Shown here: positions 17,290-25,691 of the stretch, one piece after another
Layout: the number at the start of each line of letters is the position of its first letter
How positions within the stretch are numbered: the first letter of the stretch is position 1
Assembly (NCBI GenBank): GCA_945910815.1
Contig: CAMDZD010000007.1
Span: 33,648-97,647, forward strand
Length of the DNA: 64,000 nt
Reading direction: 5' to 3'
Source: an uncultured Clostridia bacterium
GTDB lineage: Bacteria > Bacillota > Clostridia > Oscillospirales > Ruminococcaceae
Made by a program: the position numbers and the translations under genes
Notes under the pieces: generated by a model
Told to the model about the DNA's origin: nothing
What the model saw: only the letters and a program-made list of their open reading frames with translations
Databases searched by the model: none

Positions 17290-18432
17290 TCAAAGTCTTG
17301 ATTTGAAATCATCATAGCCGAATTTTTTAAGAATTTCCGCAGAACCGTCTGATTTAAGAATTGCTATTGACGGCAAGGGCATACCGTTGAATGTGTTGTT
17401 TTTTACCATAGAATAAATAGCCATATCCTCAAAAATCAAAGTATCTCCGACTGAAAGGGGAGTATCAAAGGAATATTCTCCTATAACGTCACCTGCAAGA
17501 CAGGTCTGAGAGCCAAGACGGTATGAATATTTTTTCTCACCGGATTTTCCCGAATGTTTCAGCGGTGGGCGGTAAGGCATTTCAAGAACATCGGGCATAT
17601 GACAGGCAGCAGAAGTATCAAGAATTGCAATAGGCATATCATTTTCGGTAATATCGAGAACTTTTGTTATTAAGTATCCTGCATTGAGTGCGAAAGCCTC
17701 ACCGGGTTCGAGAAATACTTCAAGATTATATTTATTCTGCATACGTCTGATACAGTTTTCAAGGCGTGGAATATCGTAGTCTGAACGTGTAATGTGATGA
17801 CCTCCGCCGAAATTAATCCATTCCATATTTTTCAGATACTTTCCGAATTTTTCCTCAACGGTATTGAGAGTAGTTTCCAAATCATCGGAATTTTGTTCGC
17901 AAAGTGTGTGAAAATGCAGACCGCTTACGCCTTGCAAATCATCGGGACGGAAATTTTTCAGAGTAATTCCGAGTCTTGACTTCGGAGAGCAAGGGTCATA
18001 AATTTCGTGACCTTCCTGTGTTGAACATTCAGGATTTATGCGTAATCCTATTTTTTTCCCTGCTTTCAGAACTTTTTCACGGTACTTGTCAAGCTGGCTG
18101 AATGAGTTGAATATAACGTGATTCGAGTATTTCACAATTTCGTCAAATTCACTTTCACGGTATCCGGCAGAAAATACGTGATTTTCCTTTCCCATACATT
18201 CAAATCCGAGACGTGCCTCATAAAGACCGCTTGACGCTGTACCGCTTACATACTGAGCTATAAGCGGATAGAGATGATAGCAGGAAAATGCTTTTTGTGC
18301 GAGAAGTATTTTACAGCCTGTACGTTCTTCAACACCGTGAAGAATTTCAAGATTCTGAATAAGCTTTTTTTCATCGATTATATAGCACGGAGTTTCAAAA
18401 TCGGGATTGTTTCTGATAAAATTTTCAATCAT
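17290..18432 (-). CDS. nspC: Carboxynorspermidine/carboxyspermidine decarboxylase
   Basis: 380 residues, alanine-racemase-fold PLP decarboxylase. The PLP lysine is in LAQKAFSC (about 47), and FGGGHHITR and EPGEAFA match the NspC family. Decarboxylates carboxy(nor)spermidine made by the dehydrogenase at 19679-20881. Three genes of other function lie between the two. GAGGTG precedes the ATG. Confidence 0.92.
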   Translation of the reverse strand: MIENFIRNNPDFETPCYIIDEKKLIQNLEILHGVEERTGCKILLAQKAFSCYHLYPLIAQYVSGTASSGLYEARLGFECMGKENHVFSAGYRESEFDEIVKYSNHVIFNSFSQLDKYREKVLKAGKKIGLRINPECSTQEGHEIYDPCSPKSRLGITLKNFRPDDLQGVSGLHFHTLCEQNSDDLETTLNTVEEKFGKYLKNMEWINFGGGHHITRSDYDIPRLENCIRRMQNKYNLEVFLEPGEAFALNAGYLITKVLDITENDMPIAILDTSAACHMPDVLEMPYRPPLKHSGKSGEKKYSYRLGSQTCLAGDVIGEYSFDTPLSVGDTLIFEDMAIYSMVKNNTFNGMPLPSIAILKSDGSAEILKKFGYDDFKSRL

Positions 18433-18471
18433 ATTTTCACCTCTTATTTTAATTTTAAATTATATATTTAT

Positions 18472-18498
18472 GGGCGGATAAATTCCGCCCATTTTTTA
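18472..18498. terminator. GC-rich hairpin between nspC and the upstream gene
   Basis: ATGGGCGGA and TCCGCCCAT form a 9-bp stem. The T-run lies on the plus-strand side, so as a terminator it best suits rightward transcription; for the leftward genes it may only stabilise an RNA end. Confidence 0.5.
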
Positions 18499-19143
18499 TG
18501 AATATCTCAGATATTTCAAGCTTTTGTATTCGTAATCGGGAACTTTCCGGAAAAACATTTTTTCTCTGAAATCCGATTTTTCGCAGTTTATTATATTTAA
18601 GGTATGAAGTCCGTAATACCATATGCCGGTATCGTGTTCAACGATTCTTTCGTTGAAAATAATTCTGCCATATTCATTTTTATGGAGTCTGAAAGCTGTT
18701 TCGTAAATTCTGTCAGTATAGCTGAAAGGAGATTTTTTATCTGTATATGATTCATTATGTCCGTGACGTTTCGGACAGCCGAAAGAAAAATTCTCATCGC
18801 AGAACATTATTTTATATATATTATCATCTTTTGAAATGCGTATATTCGGGATAAGATTGTGATAATTCCAGAAAGTATCACGCTTTCCCTCCGTAAAAAT
18901 TTCGTTGCCGAATTTTCTGAACTTTTCGCCGTAAAGCTTTAATCCGTCAGTTTTCTGCCAGTATGCAAGAGACTGCAAAAGCACTTCGCATTCAAGCATT
19001 TTACTGCTGTTTATTTCTTTCGGATAGAAATCTGCGGGCTTTGGATTTATAGGAGCAAATTTAAGGGAATTTCTTGAATTAGCATAATTTGCGTAGCGGA
19101 CATCTTTATAATAATAAACTGAAATATATTGTATAAAAAGCAT
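18496..19143 (-). CDS. Hypothetical protein
   Basis: 215 residues. Not recognised. The composition is that of a soluble protein rich in aromatic and charged residues (YYKDVRYANYANSRNS near the start; WYYGLHTLNI near the end). No signal peptide, zinc motif or repeat was seen. It abuts the ybjQ-type gene upstream (shared base), so it is co-transcribed with the cluster. Codon use is like its neighbours. Confidence 0.7.
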   Translation of the reverse strand: MLFIQYISVYYYKDVRYANYANSRNSLKFAPINPKPADFYPKEINSSKMLECEVLLQSLAYWQKTDGLKLYGEKFRKFGNEIFTEGKRDTFWNYHNLIPNIRISKDDNIYKIMFCDENFSFGCPKRHGHNESYTDKKSPFSYTDRIYETAFRLHKNEYGRIIFNERIVEHDTGIWYYGLHTLNIINCEKSDFREKMFFRKVPDYEYKSLKYLRYS

Positions 19144-19463
19144 TACACAAATTTAACGGCAGTACCGTATGCAATAACTTCCGCAGCCCCCTGCATAATT
19201 GCAGATGACGCATAGCGGATATTTACAATAGCATCTGCACCGAGTTTTTCAGCTTCCTGAACCATTCTCTTTGTAGCGATAGCACGTGCTTCGTTCATCA
19301 TTTCATTATATTCCTTGAGTTCACCGCCTACAATAGTTTTAAAGCTGGACATAATATCCTTTCCGACGTGCTTTGACTGAATGGTTGAACCCTTGACAAG
19401 TCCAAGCATTTCGAGATTTTTTCCGGAGATATAATCAGTATTTACTAATATCATCGTCTTCAC
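19143..19463 (-). CDS. YbjQ/UPF0145 (DUF74) family protein
   Basis: 106 residues, the usual size for this pentamer-forming family. Typical stretches are LVNTDYISGKNLEMLGLVKG near the start and GADAIVNIRYASS at about 75. Often annotated as putative heavy-metal-binding; true function unknown. It overlaps the end of the membrane gene upstream by 29 nt. Confidence 0.88.
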   Translation of the reverse strand: MKTMILVNTDYISGKNLEMLGLVKGSTIQSKHVGKDIMSSFKTIVGGELKEYNEMMNEARAIATKRMVQEAEKLGADAIVNIRYASSAIMQGAAEVIAYGTAVKFV

Positions 19464-19665
19464 CTTCTTCTATTTCGTTTATTCTTTCAATGAGAGTGTA
19501 TATTGAAACCGCAATACCGCTGAGTGCAATCAGAGCAAAAATTATACCAACAATTCCCATTGAACATACTGAAAGCAGACACATAACTGCATAGATTACG
19601 AGATACAAAACAAGTATCACCGTAATTACAACAGGAGCAACAATTTTTTTATTATGTTTTTTCAT
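19435..19665 (-). CDS. Small two-helix membrane protein
   Basis: 76 residues from the ATG at 19665. Lys-rich start MKKHNKKIVAP, then two hydrophobic segments separated by a Cys/Ser turn (VVITVILVLYLVIYAVM and GIIFALIALSGIAVSIYTL), and an acidic tail EEGEDDDISKY. An upstream in-frame extension would overlap the dehydrogenase stop and is not likely to be used. No function known. Confidence 0.68.
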   Translation of the reverse strand: MKKHNKKIVAPVVITVILVLYLVIYAVMCLLSVCSMGIVGIIFALIALSGIAVSIYTLIERINEIEEGEDDDISKY

Positions 19666-19678
19666 AATGGAATTTTTA

Positions 19679-20881
19679 TTAATCAACAAGAACAGGGTTG
19701 AAATCTTCTTCCCATGGCAGACCCCATTTATTAAGAGCGTCCATAAACGGGTCGGGGTCAAATTCCTCGATATTGTAAACGCCTGCTTTATTCCACTGAC
19801 CTGTCATAATCATCATAGCACCAATCATAGCTGGTACGCCTGTTGTATAGGATATAGCCTGTGAACCGACTTCCTTGTAACATTCCTGATGGTCGCATAT
19901 ATTGTAGAGGTAGTAGTTTTTGTCCTTGCCGTCCTTTTTACCTCTGAAAATACAGCCTATATTGGTCTTGCCGACAGTTCTCGCACCGAGTGTTGCAGGG
20001 TCTGGGAGTACGGCTTTAAGGAACTGGAGCGGAACTATTTCCTTACCCTCGTACATAATAGGTTCAATGGAAGTCATACCGACATCTTCAAGGCATTTGA
20101 GATGTGTTAAATAGCTCTGACCGAATGTCATAAAGAAACGTATTCTCTTTATACCCTTTATATTGAGTGCAAGGGATTCGAGTTCCTCGTGGTGGAGCAG
20201 ATACATATCCTTTTCGCCGACACCCTTGAAATTGTAAACACGCTTGATTTCCATAGGTTCAGTTTCAACCCATTTGCCGTCCTCGATATAGCTTCCTTTA
20301 GCAGATACTTCACGGATATTTATTTCGGGATTGAAGTTAGTGGCGAACGGATAGCCGTGGTCACCGCCGTTGCAGTCGAGAATATCAATATAGTTGATTT
20401 CATCAAACTGGTGCTTCATAGCGTATGCGGAGAATACTCCGGTAACTCCGGGGTCGAATCCGCTTCCGAGAAGTGCAGTGATACCGGCTTTTTCAAATTT
20501 TTCACGGTATGCCCACTGCCATTTGTATTCAAATTTTGCAGTATCAAGCGGTTCATAGTTGGCAGTATCAACATAGTGAGTTTTAGTAGCAAGACAAGCA
20601 TCCATAATAGTCAAATCCTGATAAGGCAGTGCAAGGTTAAGAACTACATCAGGCTTATAAGAATTTATAAGAGCGACAAGCTCATCGACGTTATCAGCGT
20701 TTACCTGTGCAGTTTCGATTACTGTCTTAGTAGTCGGCTGGAGCTTTTCCTTAAGAGCGTCGCACTTTGATTTAGTACGGCTTGCAATCATAATTTCCTC
20801 GAAAACTTCGCTGTTCTGACAGCACTTGTGAATTGCTACTGAGGCTACTCCGCCACAGCCGATAATTATACATTTTCCCAT
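19679..20881 (-). CDS. Carboxynorspermidine/carboxyspermidine dehydrogenase
   Basis: 400 residues of the saccharopine-dehydrogenase-like family. The Rossmann loop GCGGVASVAIHKC is at the N-terminus, followed by the NADP-type region ASRTKSKCDALK. It condenses putrescine (or diaminopropane) with aspartate semialdehyde, giving the NspC substrate. Its presence beside speD/speE means two routes to a triamine are encoded together. Confidence 0.92.
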   Translation of the reverse strand: MGKCIIIGCGGVASVAIHKCCQNSEVFEEIMIASRTKSKCDALKEKLQPTTKTVIETAQVNADNVDELVALINSYKPDVVLNLALPYQDLTIMDACLATKTHYVDTANYEPLDTAKFEYKWQWAYREKFEKAGITALLGSGFDPGVTGVFSAYAMKHQFDEINYIDILDCNGGDHGYPFATNFNPEINIREVSAKGSYIEDGKWVETEPMEIKRVYNFKGVGEKDMYLLHHEELESLALNIKGIKRIRFFMTFGQSYLTHLKCLEDVGMTSIEPIMYEGKEIVPLQFLKAVLPDPATLGARTVGKTNIGCIFRGKKDGKDKNYYLYNICDHQECYKEVGSQAISYTTGVPAMIGAMMIMTGQWNKAGVYNIEEFDPDPFMDALNKWGLPWEEDFNPVLVD

Positions 20882-20916
20882 TTTTTAACATTCTCCTTTA
20901 TATTTATTTTGTATTA

Positions 20917-20978
20917 TTCGGGGACTCCGTCCCCGTACCCCTGCAAGCCTTTTGAAAAAGGCTTGACCGAAAACTTTT
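20917..20978. repeat. Intergenic double-hairpin repeat (REP-like)
   Basis: Two palindromes in tandem: GGGGACTCCGTCCCC and CAAGCCTTTTGAAAAAGGCTTG, followed by a CCGAAAACTTTT stretch. From memory this block recurs between genes in Ruminococcus-like genomes. Only one copy was noticed in this window. It lies between speB and the dehydrogenase and could be a processing or termination point. Confidence 0.6.
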
Positions 20979-20987
20979 TGATTTTGT

Positions 20988-21839
20988 TTATGATAATGCA
21001 AGCAGAATTTCTCTTATAAGCTTGCAAGCAACGGCAGTGGAAACTCCTGACTGGTCATACTGCGGACTAAGTTCATTTACATCACAGCCGACTATATCAA
21101 GCTTACTGCATACAAGAGTAAGAGCCTTGCGGAGTTCATCAAAGGAAACTCCTCCGGCTTCGGGAGTACCTGTACCGGCAAATATTGACGGGTCAAGGAC
21201 ATCAAGGTCAACAGTGAGGTAGATATTTTTGCCTTTGAGCTTATCGGTAATTTCTTCAAGAGTGTTGAGATTAAATTTATTCATATAGGTATGCTTTTCA
21301 GCGAATTTAAATTCATCTCTGTCACCGCTTCTTATACCGAACTGAAAAATATGACCGTCACCGACAATTTCGTGACATCTTCTTAAAACGCAGGCGTGTG
21401 AAAGTTTCTGACCAAGATAGTCGTCACGCAAATCGGCGTGTGCATCAAAGTGAACTATATGCAAATCGGAATATCTTTCAGCTGTTGCACGGACTGAACC
21501 GAGAGTCACAAGATGTTCACCGCCAATCATAAAGGGGATTTTTCCGTCATTTAAAATAGTTTCGGAACGTTCTTTAATATCAGCAAGAACTTTTTCGGTA
21601 TCTCCGAAAGGAAGTTCCAAATCTCCGCTGTCAAAGTAAGAATAATCAAGCATATCCTTATCCTGATAGGGACTGTATGTTTCAATTCCGAAAGATTCGT
21701 TTCTTATTGCAGAAGGTGCAAAACGAGTACCGGGGCGGAAGCTTGTAGTACCGTCAAATCCCGCACCGAAAAGAATTATATTTGCGTCTGCATATTCGGA
21801 ATCACAGGCGATAAAAGTCTGTATATTTTTATTCAACAT
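20988..21839 (-). CDS. speB: Agmatinase
   Basis: 283 residues, ureohydrolase fold. The Mn-binding motifs are complete: GGEHLVTLG, HFDAHADLRD, LTVDLDVLDPS and a late Glu in GTGTPEAGG. Agmatine to putrescine plus urea. It overlaps speE by 11 nt and follows the arginine decarboxylase two genes upstream, making a complete agmatine route. Confidence 0.95.
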   Translation of the reverse strand: MLNKNIQTFIACDSEYADANIILFGAGFDGTTSFRPGTRFAPSAIRNESFGIETYSPYQDKDMLDYSYFDSGDLELPFGDTEKVLADIKERSETILNDGKIPFMIGGEHLVTLGSVRATAERYSDLHIVHFDAHADLRDDYLGQKLSHACVLRRCHEIVGDGHIFQFGIRSGDRDEFKFAEKHTYMNKFNLNTLEEITDKLKGKNIYLTVDLDVLDPSIFAGTGTPEAGGVSFDELRKALTLVCSKLDIVGCDVNELSPQYDQSGVSTAVACKLIREILLALS

Positions 21840-22680
21840 CTCTCAAAAGCTCCTCTACATAGTTTGGAAGTGCAAACGCACCTATATGAAGTCTTGGGTT
21901 ATAGTATTTTGTTTTAAGTCCGAGCATACTCCATTTAGTGCCGTTGTAATCGTTAGTGGGGTGATATTTCTTTGAAGCGAATCCGAAAAGCCAGTGACCT
22001 GACGGGTATGTAGGAATATGAGCCTGATATACTTTACTAATCGGGAAACTCTCGACAATACGCTTATGAGACCTCTGCATAGCGGAAGCGTCTTCCGCAT
22101 AGAAAGGACTTTCGTGCTGATTTACCATAATACCGTCATCTTTGAGAGCCTTGAAACAACTGCCGTAAAATTCCTTAGTGAAAAGACCTTCGCCGGGGCC
22201 AAAGGGGTCAGTTGAATCGACTATGATAATATCATATTCGTTTTCGCATTTTCTGATAAACTTAACGCCGTCTTCATAGAATATATTAAGACGTGGGTCA
22301 TCGAATCTGCAAGCCGTAGTAGGTAAGTACTGTTTGCTGACTTCAACAACGAGTTCATCAATTTCGACTAAGTCTATTCGTTCGACAGCGGGGTATCTTG
22401 TAAGCTCTCTCACGACTCCTCCGTCACCTGCACCGATTACAAGAATATTTTTCGGATTGGGGTGTACAGCCATAGGAGTGTGAGTAATCATTTCGTGATA
22501 AATAAATTCGTCCTTTTCAGTAAGCATCATATAGCCGTCAAGTGTCAGAAATCTTCCGAATTCCTTTGAGTCGAAAACGTCAATACGCTGAAATTCGCTG
22601 AATCCGCTGTATAACTGACGGTCAACCCTGATTGAAAATTTTACATTCGGCGTATGACGTTCCGTGAACCATAATTCCAT
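21829..22680 (-). CDS. speE: Spermidine synthase
   Basis: 283 residues. The SAM-type fold shows GAGDGGVVRE, DLVEIDELVVEVSK and the catalytic DSTDPFGPGEGLF. Transfers aminopropyl from decarboxylated SAM to putrescine. GGAGGT precedes the ATG at 22680. Confidence 0.95.
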   Translation of the reverse strand: MELWFTERHTPNVKFSIRVDRQLYSGFSEFQRIDVFDSKEFGRFLTLDGYMMLTEKDEFIYHEMITHTPMAVHPNPKNILVIGAGDGGVVRELTRYPAVERIDLVEIDELVVEVSKQYLPTTACRFDDPRLNIFYEDGVKFIRKCENEYDIIIVDSTDPFGPGEGLFTKEFYGSCFKALKDDGIMVNQHESPFYAEDASAMQRSHKRIVESFPISKVYQAHIPTYPSGHWLFGFASKKYHPTNDYNGTKWSMLGLKTKYYNPRLHIGAFALPNYVEELLRDVE

Positions 22681-22696
22681 AAGTTACCTCCATATA

Positions 22697-23059
22697 TTAA
22701 TTTGCTTTTTCGGGTGTACGGCATTCGTGTTTTTCGTAGTAGCCTATTAACTCACCATTTTCATCACGCAGAGCAATCATATAGACATCTTTGTTTTCCT
22801 TTGGATTGTGAAAAGTAAAAATTCTGTTGTTGTTTTTATTCTGTCCGAACCATTTGACAGTATTTATAATTTTTTCATTTGAATCGGAGTTATGACAGTC
22901 AAGAAGGGATTTCCCTACAAGATTTTTACCGCCCCTTTTTGAATATCTTTCACACGCACTCGGATTCATATACACAATAATGTGATTTATATCGCATATA
23001 ACAACGGGGGCAATATCGGAGTCGATAACGCTTTTAAAAAATGCTGAAAGTTCTATCAT
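22697..23059 (-). CDS. Single PAS-domain protein
   Basis: 120 residues, almost entirely a PAS fold: VVICDINHIIVYMNPSACER, then GKSLLDCHN, and a strand-rich end with MIALRDENGELIGYYE. No kinase or output domain is attached. It may sense a small ligand or heme and act on another protein. It lies between speA and speE, so it may tune polyamine synthesis; this is context only. GGAG precedes the ATG. Confidence 0.8.
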   Translation of the reverse strand: MIELSAFFKSVIDSDIAPVVICDINHIIVYMNPSACERYSKRGGKNLVGKSLLDCHNSDSNEKIINTVKWFGQNKNNNRIFTFHNPKENKDVYMIALRDENGELIGYYEKHECRTPEKAN

Positions 23060-23087
23060 ATAAATTCTCCTTTTTAATATTGTAAAC

Positions 23088-23207
23088 GTGTGACGGGTTG
23101 TGACGGGTTTTTCTATATTATCGTATAAAAATTTTTGATTTCTGTATCATATATAAAAATATATATAAGTTATGGAAATACCCGTCATACCCGTCACGTC
23201 CGTCACA
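23088..23207. repeat. Clustered TGACGGGT repeats in inverted arrangement
   Basis: Two tandem copies of TGACGGGTTG/T (23091-23110) face three copies in reverse orientation (ACCCGTCAT, ACCCGTCAC, GTCCGTCAC, 23180-23207) across an AT-rich spacer of about 70 bp. Together they could form a long imperfect hairpin starting GTGTGACGG and ending CCGTCACAC. The block sits between speA and the PAS gene, upstream of the PAS-speE-speB part of the cluster. Confidence 0.7.
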
Positions 23208-23224
23208 CTTATCTGATTTCAGGT

Positions 23225-24667
23225 TTATTTCAGAACGTTCAGACGTTCGATGTTAATATCCTCCGTGCCTGTCATAGAACAGCCTTTCTCTTTTGCGTAT
23301 TTTATATACTTTATTATATCCATAGTAATAAGCTCACCGGGAGCGAGAATAGGTATTCCGGGGGGATAGCACATAACAAATTCCGTACATATTTTTCCGC
23401 AGGTTTCATCGAGAGGAAGTGAAATCTTATCGGCATAGAAAGCCTTTCGGGGAGTTTCAGCAACGATTGGATTTATATATTCCTGCGAGAGCATACCAGC
23501 CTTTGATTTTCCGAAACGTCTGCGGATTTCAGACAATGCACTTATAAGTCTTTCAATATCCTGTTTTCTGTCGCCTACTGAAAGGTATGCGAGAATATTT
23601 CCTATATCACCAAATTCAATCTGAATATCGTATTCGTCACGGAGTAAATCATAAACCTCAATTCCGGCAAGACCTACGGGTAGAGTATGTATTGAAAGCT
23701 TTGATATATCGAAATCGAAAATGCTGTCACCGTTAATAAGCTCTTTGGAGTAGGCATAGTAACCGCCTATTGAATTTATTTCTGAACGTGCATATTCAGC
23801 CATTTCGACTGTTTTGGCAAAAATTTCCTTTCCGTGAAGTGCAAGACGTTTTCTCGAAATATCAAGGCTTGAAAGCAGAAGATATGATGCACTTGTAGTC
23901 TGGGTAAGATTTATAATCTGACGCATATAATCAGAATTTATCTTTTCTCCCATTAAAAGAAATGAACTTTGAGTGAGACTTCCGCCCGACTTGTGCATAC
24001 TTACGGAGGCAATATCCGCACCGGCTTTCATAGCGGTAATCGGGAAATTATCCCCGAAATAAAAATGCGTTCCGTGAGCCTCGTCAACGAGTACAAGCAT
24101 ATTGTGAGCGTGAGCGATTTCGGTAATTTTTTTCAAATCGGAGCATATTCCGTAATAGGTCGGATTGTTGACGAGTACGGCTTTTGCATCGGGATTTTCC
24201 TCGATAGCTTTTTTTACCTGTTCAACGGACATTCCGAGAGCTATTCCGAGCTGATTATTGACATCGGGATTTACATAAACGGGAACGGCATTGCATAAAA
24301 TAAGAGAGTTTATAGCACTTCTGTGAACGTTTCGGGGGAGAATGATTTTGTCACCGTCTTTGCAGGCGTACATAATCATACTCTGAACAGCAGAAGTAGT
24401 TCCGCCGACCATAAAAAATGCGTGGGAAGCTCCGAAAGCTTCGGAGGCAATATCCTCCGCCTCTCTTATTACCGAAACGGGGTGACATAAATTATCAAGA
24501 GGTTTCATAGAATTTACGTCAACGTCCATACAGCTCTGACCGAGAAATTCCGTAAGTTCCTTGTTGCCTCTGCCACGCTTATGACCGGGGACATCAAAGG
24601 GAACTACTCTCATTCTTTTAAATTTCTGTAATGCTTCATATATAGGAGCGTCATTCTGATTAAGCAT
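23225..24667 (-). CDS. speA: Arginine/lysine/ornithine decarboxylase, SpeA-like
   Basis: 480 residues, aminotransferase-fold PLP decarboxylase of the short Firmicute type. The N-terminal DVPGHKRGRG, VDEAHGTHF and the PLP lysine in SMHKSGGSLTQSS are visible. With agmatinase in the same cluster, arginine to agmatine is the likely reaction. Its start is one base from the speD stop, so it is probably translated with speD. Confidence 0.9.
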   Translation of the reverse strand: MLNQNDAPIYEALQKFKRMRVVPFDVPGHKRGRGNKELTEFLGQSCMDVDVNSMKPLDNLCHPVSVIREAEDIASEAFGASHAFFMVGGTTSAVQSMIMYACKDGDKIILPRNVHRSAINSLILCNAVPVYVNPDVNNQLGIALGMSVEQVKKAIEENPDAKAVLVNNPTYYGICSDLKKITEIAHAHNMLVLVDEAHGTHFYFGDNFPITAMKAGADIASVSMHKSGGSLTQSSFLLMGEKINSDYMRQIINLTQTTSASYLLLSSLDISRKRLALHGKEIFAKTVEMAEYARSEINSIGGYYAYSKELINGDSIFDFDISKLSIHTLPVGLAGIEVYDLLRDEYDIQIEFGDIGNILAYLSVGDRKQDIERLISALSEIRRRFGKSKAGMLSQEYINPIVAETPRKAFYADKISLPLDETCGKICTEFVMCYPPGIPILAPGELITMDIIKYIKYAKEKGCSMTGTEDINIERLNVLK

Positions 24668-25429
24668 TCAATAAACATTCCTTCCGCTGAAAATTTCAAT
24701 CATTTCACGTCTTAAAGCCGTGCTTATATCAAGTCTTGTATGGGGTGGGAGTTCATCAATATCGGTATTGAAAAGATAATTCTGAAGATACATTTCTTTG
24801 ATAATCATTTTAGTATGAAAAATATTAGCCTGATATACATTTATATCCATAGCATCATATGCACGCAGGATTTCGTCATCTATATAATCCTGAATAGAAG
24901 TTATATGGTGGTCTATAAAGAGTTTTTCGCCGTCAACATTTCTTGTAAAGCCTCTTACACGGTAATCCATAGTAATTATATCGGAATCAAAACTGCCTAT
25001 AAGGTAGTCAAGAGCAGTAAGAGGAGTAATTTTTCCGCAGGTAGCTACATCTATATCGACTCTGAAAGTAGCTATACTGTTATGTGGGTGAAATTCGGGA
25101 TAGGTGTGAACAGTAACATGGCTTTTATCAAGATGGGCAATAATTTCTTTGCTATTAGCCGGAATCATAGTATCATCAGCAATCAGGAAAGTAGCTGATG
25201 CACCCTGAGGGTCATAATCCTGTCTTGAAACGCTTAAAATCTGAGCTCCAATCATTTCGGTGACGTGAGTCATAATATCTGTTATACGTTCGGAGTTATA
25301 CTGTTCATCGATATATGCGATATAATCCTTTTGTTCCTTTGGAGTTTTTGCATAGCAGACATCATATATATTGAAGCTGAGAGATTTTGTAAGGTTATTG
25401 AATCCATATAGCTTGAGTTTATTTTCCAT
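24668..25429 (-). CDS. speD: S-adenosylmethionine decarboxylase proenzyme, E. coli class
   Basis: About 253 residues from the ATG at 25429 ([19 protein letters not shown]). The sequence follows E. coli SpeD closely, including [46 protein letters not shown] and the C-terminal EIFSGRNVY. Self-cleavage at the Ser of DKSH gives the pyruvoyl group. Upstream in-frame codons would run through the terminator hairpin of the leader and are rejected. Supplies decarboxylated SAM to SpeE. Confidence 0.93.
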   Translation of the reverse strand: MENKLKLYGFNNLTKSLSFNIYDVCYAKTPKEQKDYIAYIDEQYNSERITDIMTHVTEMIGAQILSVSRQDYDPQGASATFLIADDTMIPANSKEIIAHLDKSHVTVHTYPEFHPHNSIATFRVDIDVATCGKITPLTALDYLIGSFDSDIITMDYRVRGFTRNVDGEKLFIDHHITSIQDYIDDEILRAYDAMDINVYQANIFHTKMIIKEMYLQNYLFNTDIDELPPHTRLDISTALRREMIEIFSGRNVY

Positions 25430-25460
25430 ATTTTGCACCTCAGAGTATAGTAGTAGTATT

Positions 25461-25497
25461 AAAAAAAGCACACAAGCAGAAATCAATCTTGTGTGCT
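25461..25497 (-). terminator. Leader terminator ahead of speD
   Basis: On the minus strand AGCACACAAG and CTTGTGTGCT pair (10 bp, 11-nt loop) and are followed directly by a run of seven T. It lies about 30 nt upstream of the speD start, between promoter and gene, so it should act as an attenuator. Confidence 0.85.
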
Positions 25498-25580
25498 GAA
25501 AATAACTTATTGACCGTTTCACAAGCTGATGTCATAGTAATCAATAAGGCAGACAGCGGAAAACATCACGCCTGCAATTT
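25498..25580 (-). promoter_or_regulatory. Structured 5' leader of speD, class unknown
   Basis: The RNA between the promoter (25586-25614) and the terminator contains GCAGGC...GCCT-type pairing and an ATCAGCTTGTG segment. CTTGTG of this segment can pair with CACAAG in the 5' arm of the terminator, so an antiterminator is possible. No known riboswitch consensus was recognised. A ligand such as a polyamine, SAM or a derivative is only a guess from gene context. Confidence 0.55.
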
Positions 25581-25585
25581 TTTTT

Positions 25586-25614
25586 ATTCTATCATATATT
25601 TACAGTTTTGTCAA
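25586..25614 (-). promoter_or_regulatory. Promoter of the polyamine cluster
   Basis: On the minus strand TTGACA (25609-25614) and TAGAAT (25586-25591) are 17 bp apart. Confidence 0.72.
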
Positions 25615-25638
25615 GTAAAAATTTCGTAAAACAATAAT

Positions 25639-25667
25639 TTGACATATATTATATCAGGTGTTATAAT
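25639..25667 (+). promoter_or_regulatory. Promoter of the TauE-like gene
   Basis: TTGACA (25639-25644), 17-bp spacer, TATAAT (25662-25667), followed by GGGGGTGAG before the ATG at 25692. Divergent from the speD promoter 25 bp away. Confidence 0.8.
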
Positions 25668-25691
25668 TATTAAAAAAGGGGGTGAGAAAAA

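Noticed and set aside
25430..25522. N-terminal membrane segment of SpeD
   Set aside because: These codons run through the leader terminator; E. coli SpeD homology starts at the ATG at 25429 with a normal ribosome site.
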